Assembly: GCA_910577115.1 (NCBI GenBank)
Contig: CAJTMC010000014.1
Span: forward strand, 27,144 to 91,143
Direction of reading: 5' to 3'
DNA from: an uncultured Lachnospiraceae bacterium
GTDB taxonomy: Bacteria; Bacillota; Clostridia; Lachnospirales; Lachnospiraceae
DNA length: 64,000 nt
Part shown: piece by piece, positions 60,591-64,000 of the stretch
Layout of the letters: the number at the start of each line of letters is the position of its first letter
How positions within the stretch are numbered: position 1 is the first letter of the stretch
Made by a program: the position numbers and the translations under genes
The notes under the pieces: model-generated
Told to the model about the DNA's origin: nothing
Databases searched by the model: none
Seen by the model: only the letters and a program-made list of their open reading frames with translations

Positions 60591-61736
60591 ATGAAATGCA
60601 TACAGAAAAGTCTGGGGATTTTGTCCCCAAGCTACCAAATAGAAAATTTCTGTGTCCCAATACAGACATTGTTTATTGATATTGAAACCACAGGTTTATA
60701 TGCAAAAAGCTCCAACCTCTACATGATTGGCTGCGCCTATCTCAGCGACATCGACGGGCCTGCGCACTGGCGTTCGATTCAGTGGTTTGCCACGAACTAT
60801 GACGACGAATACAATGTGCTTGACGCGTTTGTTAAATTTGCAGCCAACTACCGTTTTTTCATTCATTTTAACGGCAACGGCTTTGATATCCCATACCTCC
60901 AAAGCAAGATTGAACATTACCGGCTCGAGTTGGATTTCAACCGTTTTGAAGGGATTGACATATACCGGCGCATAGCGCCCTACAAAAATTTCTTAAAGCT
61001 GCCAAACTGCAAACAAAAAACGCTGGAGGACTTTTTAAACACGACGCACCGCGAGGACAAATACACCGGCGGCGAGCTCATCGAAATCTATCACGACTAT
61101 GTGCTCACACACAATGAAAGCAGTGAACAGCTCCTGCTCCTCCACAACGAGGAGGACATCAAAGGAATGCTGGAAATCGTTTCCGCCCTTGCGATTCCCG
61201 ACCTGTTTCATCTTCCGGTAAAAGTTACACGCGTACAGGCAAACTATTACAAGGACATCAACGAAAAACAATGTCCCGAAATCATCATGAGCCTAAAGCT
61301 CTCCTCACCGCTGCCTGCCGAGATTTCCTATGGCATCAACGACTGTTACTTTAGCGGCCATAAAAACGACGGCAGACTGAGAGTACCCCTATACGAAGAG
61401 GAAATGAAATATTTTTATTCCAACTACAAGGACTACTACTACCTTCCAAAGGAGGACATTGCCGTACACAAATCCGTTTCCGCCTTCGTTGACAAAGCTT
61501 ATCGGGAACAGGCAACCGCGCACAACTGCTATACGCGCAAAGCTTCCTCCTATCTTCCGCAGTGGGACGCGGTTTTTGTGCCCTTCTTCAAGCGAAGCTA
61601 TGATGACAAAGCACTGTTTTTCGAGCTGACAGACGAGCTCAAAACACAGCGCGAGGCCTTCAACCTATATGCACACCACATTCTGCAGATGATGGGTGCA
61701 GGCAGACAGACAACTTCCTCCAAACAGCAGCAATAA
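60591..61736 (+). CDS. YprB-like ribonuclease H-fold exonuclease
   Basis: A 381-residue protein of the YprB (RNase_H_2) family. DnaQ-like motifs are visible: FIDIETTGL (Asp, Glu), HFNGNGFDIPYLQSKI (Asp) and LLLHNEEDIKGML (Asp). It is predicted to be a 3'-5' exonuclease; in Bacillus YprB is often next to the helicase YprA, absent here. ATG 60591 has GAAAGGA 8 bases upstream; an earlier ATG at 60525 overlaps the promoter. Monocistronic, divergent from rnf. Confidence 0.85.
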   Translation: MKCIQKSLGILSPSYQIENFCVPIQTLFIDIETTGLYAKSSNLYMIGCAYLSDIDGPAHWRSIQWFATNYDDEYNVLDAFVKFAANYRFFIHFNGNGFDIPYLQSKIEHYRLELDFNRFEGIDIYRRIAPYKNFLKLPNCKQKTLEDFLNTTHREDKYTGGELIEIYHDYVLTHNESSEQLLLLHNEEDIKGMLEIVSALAIPDLFHLPVKVTRVQANYYKDINEKQCPEIIMSLKLSSPLPAEISYGINDCYFSGHKNDGRLRVPLYEEEMKYFYSNYKDYYYLPKEDIAVHKSVSAFVDKAYREQATAHNCYTRKASSYLPQWDAVFVPFFKRSYDDKALFFELTDELKTQREAFNLYAHHILQMMGAGRQTTSSKQQQ

Positions 61737-61742
61737 GTCAAA

Positions 61743-61778
61743 AAATGGACCTTGCAGATACCGCAAGTCCATTTTTAT
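61743..61778 (+). terminator. Terminator of the YprB-like gene
   Basis: ATGGAC..TTGC / GCAA..GTCCAT hairpin (one bulge) followed by TTTTTATTT. Confidence 0.85.
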
Positions 61779-61817
61779 TTACGCATTTTTATGTTTCCGT
61801 TTCCGGACGAAACCGAT

Positions 61818-62597
61818 TTATCTGCTCTTTACATAAAAGAACGAATTCTTTCTCTCATACCCGATTTCTTTATAATTCATAATCTGCTCGGTACTTCCGA
61901 TAAACAAAATACCGCCCGTCTTCAAAGAGCTGTTGTATTTTCTAAAAATCTCATCCTTTGCTTCTTCCGTAAAATAAATCAATACGTTTCTGCATACAAT
62001 CAAATCACACTTGTCAGGATAAGCATCTTTCAAAAGATTGTGCTGCTGAAACTGCACTCTTGCCTTAATCTCGTCCGAAATCTTATAGGAGGGGCCAACC
62101 TTCGTGAAATATTTCTTCTTAAATTCCTCCGGCACAGCCGCAATACTCTTATCATTATAGAGCCCAAGCTTCGCCTTCTCAATCACCTGCTTATCAATGT
62201 CCGTTGCCGTAATCGTAATCTGATTTAAGGGAATATGCTTTGAAAATGCCATTACAAGCGAATACGGCTCATCACCTGTAGAACACGCTGCACTCCAAAT
62301 CTTAAGCCTTGTTCCAAACTTATTTATAAGCTCAGGGATGATCTGCTGATCCATGAGTTTCCACTGCTCCGGATTCCTGTAAAACTCCGACACATTAATT
62401 GTCAGATAATTCACAAAATCATCAAAAACTGCCTTCTCATCGCGGAGCTTCTGTACAAATTTGTCGTATCCCGTTACCTTATGTTTCGCAATCAGTGTAT
62501 CAATACGACGCTTCATCTGCTTTTCCTTGTATGCATTCAAGTCAATCTTGGTAAGTGAAAAAACCTCTTTTTTGAAATATTCATAATCATATACCAT
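61818..62597 (-). CDS. cheR: CheR-type chemoreceptor methyltransferase
   Basis: A 259-residue SAM-dependent glutamate methyltransferase. The N-terminal helical domain (about 1-75) leads to TINVSEFYRNPEQWKLM, then the SAM-binding region IWSAACSTGDEPYSLVMAFS and CDLIVCRNVLIYFTEEAKDE. It methylates chemoreceptors during adaptation, so the organism is probably motile. It is alone, away from other che genes. GGGGG lies before the ATG. Confidence 0.93.
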   Translation of the reverse strand: MVYDYEYFKKEVFSLTKIDLNAYKEKQMKRRIDTLIAKHKVTGYDKFVQKLRDEKAVFDDFVNYLTINVSEFYRNPEQWKLMDQQIIPELINKFGTRLKIWSAACSTGDEPYSLVMAFSKHIPLNQITITATDIDKQVIEKAKLGLYNDKSIAAVPEEFKKKYFTKVGPSYKISDEIKARVQFQQHNLLKDAYPDKCDLIVCRNVLIYFTEEAKDEIFRKYNSSLKTGGILFIGSTEQIMNYKEIGYERKNSFFYVKSR

Positions 62598-62723
62598 GAG
62601 TATTTCCCCCTTTGCCTTCTTCAGTTTTTGTTAAATTATTCACATATAAAATGATAGACATGCACTTCTTATTCTTTCAGAAGCGATTGTCCATAAAATA
62701 AAACTGTCTATACTTTAAATATA

Positions 62724-62755
62724 TAAATAGCCCCGGGAGCTTATGCCCCCAGAGC
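62724..62755 (-). terminator. Probable terminator of rpsA
   Basis: GCTCTGGGGGC-ATAA-GCTCCCGGGGC: an 11-bp stem with G-U pairs, then TATTTATATA. The U-tract is interrupted. Confidence 0.55.
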
Positions 62756-62782
62756 AATCCCATTCAATTGTAGTCTGCAAAA

Positions 62783-63949
62783 TTACTCAGCAGTTTCTTC
62801 CGCTTCCTGTTTTGCAATCACTGCATCTATGTCTACAGAAACAACATCTGCATCTTCTTCAACCGCCTTCTCCTCAGCAGGTTCTTCCTTTACTTCCGGA
62901 ACAAGCAATGCCTTGATACTAAGGCTGATCTTCTTACCCTCTTCATTGAAGTCAACAACCTTTGCCGTAACTTCCTGACCTACTGACAATACATCAGCGG
63001 GCTTCTCAATATGCTCCTTTGCTATCTGAGAAACATGAAGCAACGCGTCAATACCGGGCTCAAGCTCCACAAAAGCGCCAAAGTCTGTCATTCTTGCCAC
63101 CTTACCTGTTACCTCGTTTCCTACCGCATACTTGGTAGCCGCATTCTTCCAGGGATTCGAATCGTCAAACTTAAGTGACAATGCCACCTTTGTTCCGTCA
63201 ATATCCTTAATCAATACTTTCAGCGTCTCGCCAACCTTAAATACCTTCTTCGGATTCTCAACACGTCCCCAAGACATCTCAGAAATATGGAGCAGTCCGT
63301 CAACACCGCCAAGGTCAATAAACGCACCAAAGTCTGTCACATTCTTAACCGTACCTTCAATCACATCTCCCGGCTTAATCTTTGCAAACAGTTCTTTCTG
63401 CATCTCAGCCTTCTTCGCAACGATCAGCTGCTTACGGTCGCCGATATAACGTCTTCTCTTCGGATTGTACTCGCTGATTACAAAGTCAATCTCCTGTCCC
63501 GCATACTTGTTCAAATCCTTCTCATATACATCTGATACAAGACTTGCAGGAATAAAAATTCTTACTTCCTCGACAACAACGCTCAAGCCGCCGTCCAATA
63601 CCTGAGAAACCTTTGCGGTAAGAACCTCTTTGTTGTTAAATGCCTCTTCAATTCTCTTGTTTCCTCTGTCAGCGGCAAGTCTCTTGTACGTAAGGAGAAC
63701 CTGTCCCTCACCGTCGTTTACTTTCAGAACCTTAACCTCCATCTTATCACCAGGCTTAAGAACCGTGGTAAGATCAACGTTTGGCTCATTGGTGTATTCG
63801 TTACGTGTAAGAATACCATCCGACTTGCAGCCGATGTTAAGGATCACTTCATCGGGCTTCACATCGATGACTGTACCTTCGATTACCTCTCCTGTATGAA
63901 TAGTTTTTAATGATTCTTCTAACATTTGTTCAAAAGTTAATTCTGACAT
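62783..63949 (-). CDS. rpsA: S1 RNA-binding-domain protein (ribosomal protein S1 homologue)
   Basis: A 388-residue protein with four S1 domains: residues about 15-85 (GEVIEGTVIDVKPDEVILNI), 100-165 (VSQVLDGGLSVVVEEVRIFI), 185-255 (VIEGTVKNVTDFGAFIDLGG) and 270-340 (VTGKVARMTDFGAFVELEPG). The tail is acidic. Low-GC S1 homologues of this size probably help mRNA binding. ATG 63949 follows GAGGAGG. In relatives it lies downstream of ispH, which would be outside the window. Confidence 0.92.
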   Translation of the reverse strand: MSELTFEQMLEESLKTIHTGEVIEGTVIDVKPDEVILNIGCKSDGILTRNEYTNEPNVDLTTVLKPGDKMEVKVLKVNDGEGQVLLTYKRLAADRGNKRIEEAFNNKEVLTAKVSQVLDGGLSVVVEEVRIFIPASLVSDVYEKDLNKYAGQEIDFVISEYNPKRRRYIGDRKQLIVAKKAEMQKELFAKIKPGDVIEGTVKNVTDFGAFIDLGGVDGLLHISEMSWGRVENPKKVFKVGETLKVLIKDIDGTKVALSLKFDDSNPWKNAATKYAVGNEVTGKVARMTDFGAFVELEPGIDALLHVSQIAKEHIEKPADVLSVGQEVTAKVVDFNEEGKKISLSIKALLVPEVKEEPAEEKAVEEDADVVSVDIDAVIAKQEAEETAE

Positions 63950-64000
63950 AATTTTGAACCTCCTCAATTATTTTGTTTGGGGTAGAAGCCCCCGCTGTGA

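Noticed and set aside
62771..62783. GTCTGCAAAATT next to the rpsA stop as another leader repeat
   Set aside because: Only half of the core is present, there is no partner arm, and it follows rather than precedes a gene.

Overview
The window looks like a chromosomal segment of a spore-forming anaerobe of the Lachnospiraceae (Bacillota, Clostridia). The signs are the cotJABC and spoVAF-like sporulation genes, a complete six-gene Rnf complex, class III (anaerobic) ribonucleotide reductase, an ATP-dependent PEP carboxykinase, the UPF0237/UPF0210 pair, a CheR chemotaxis methyltransferase and AT-rich spacers with consensus sigma-A promoters. Most genes lie on the minus strand. No rRNA, tRNA, CRISPR array, prophage or intact insertion sequence was found.

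Layout. 1-5 kb: a partial cytidylate-kinase-like gene, yceD-rpmF, tmcAL, and the ACT/UPF0210 pair with a structured RNA spacer. 5-12 kb: a zf-HC2 / polA / coaE / FtsA-like / yycJ operon; coaE appears to start at an ATA codon. 12-17.6 kb: a cytosolic sensor-GGDEF protein, decayed ORFs, cotJABC and a spoVAF-like gene. 17.6-21.1 kb: nrdD-nrdG-dut behind two NrdR boxes spaced 32 bp. 21.7-28 kb: YihY, a SpoIID-like protein, a free-standing 6S RNA gene and a two-component system. 28-34 kb: an exopolysaccharide locus (LCP ligase, Ser-rich secreted protein, SH3 protein, Wzz-like, priming sugar transferase). 34-37 kb: an XRE regulator, a lipoprotein and pckA with a perfect 18-bp palindrome in its leader. 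37-44 kb: thrC, a membrane protein, deoC, aminopeptidase P and a polytopic membrane protein. 43.6-48 kb: wall enzymes (SleB-like hydrolase, GH25-like protein, amidase-deacetylase fusion) and a two-AP2-domain protein. 48-53 kb: a second two-component operon with secreted partners. 52.8-60.4 kb: apbE, a small membrane gene, tatD and rnfCDGEAB. 60.5-64 kb: a YprB-like nuclease, cheR and rpsA.

How the parts fit. The Rnf complex couples ferredoxin:NAD oxidation to ion export, and its RnfG and RnfD subunits carry flavinylation motifs served by the nearby ApbE. The NrdR-controlled operon links dNTP synthesis to dUTP removal. The envelope genes suggest active remodelling of wall and capsule under two OmpR-type systems.

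The most distinctive observation is a family of at least seven short palindromic repeats (core GTCTGCAAATTTGTG on the plus strand). They sit in spacers directly before minus-strand genes, and in some copies the similarity continues through the Shine-Dalgarno sequence. Other points for a second look are the ATA start of coaE, a composite RNA fold between the ACT and UPF0210 genes, the degenerate HNH protein with two AP2 domains that the GH25 transcript appears to cross in antisense, and the GH25-like protein lacking one catalytic acid.
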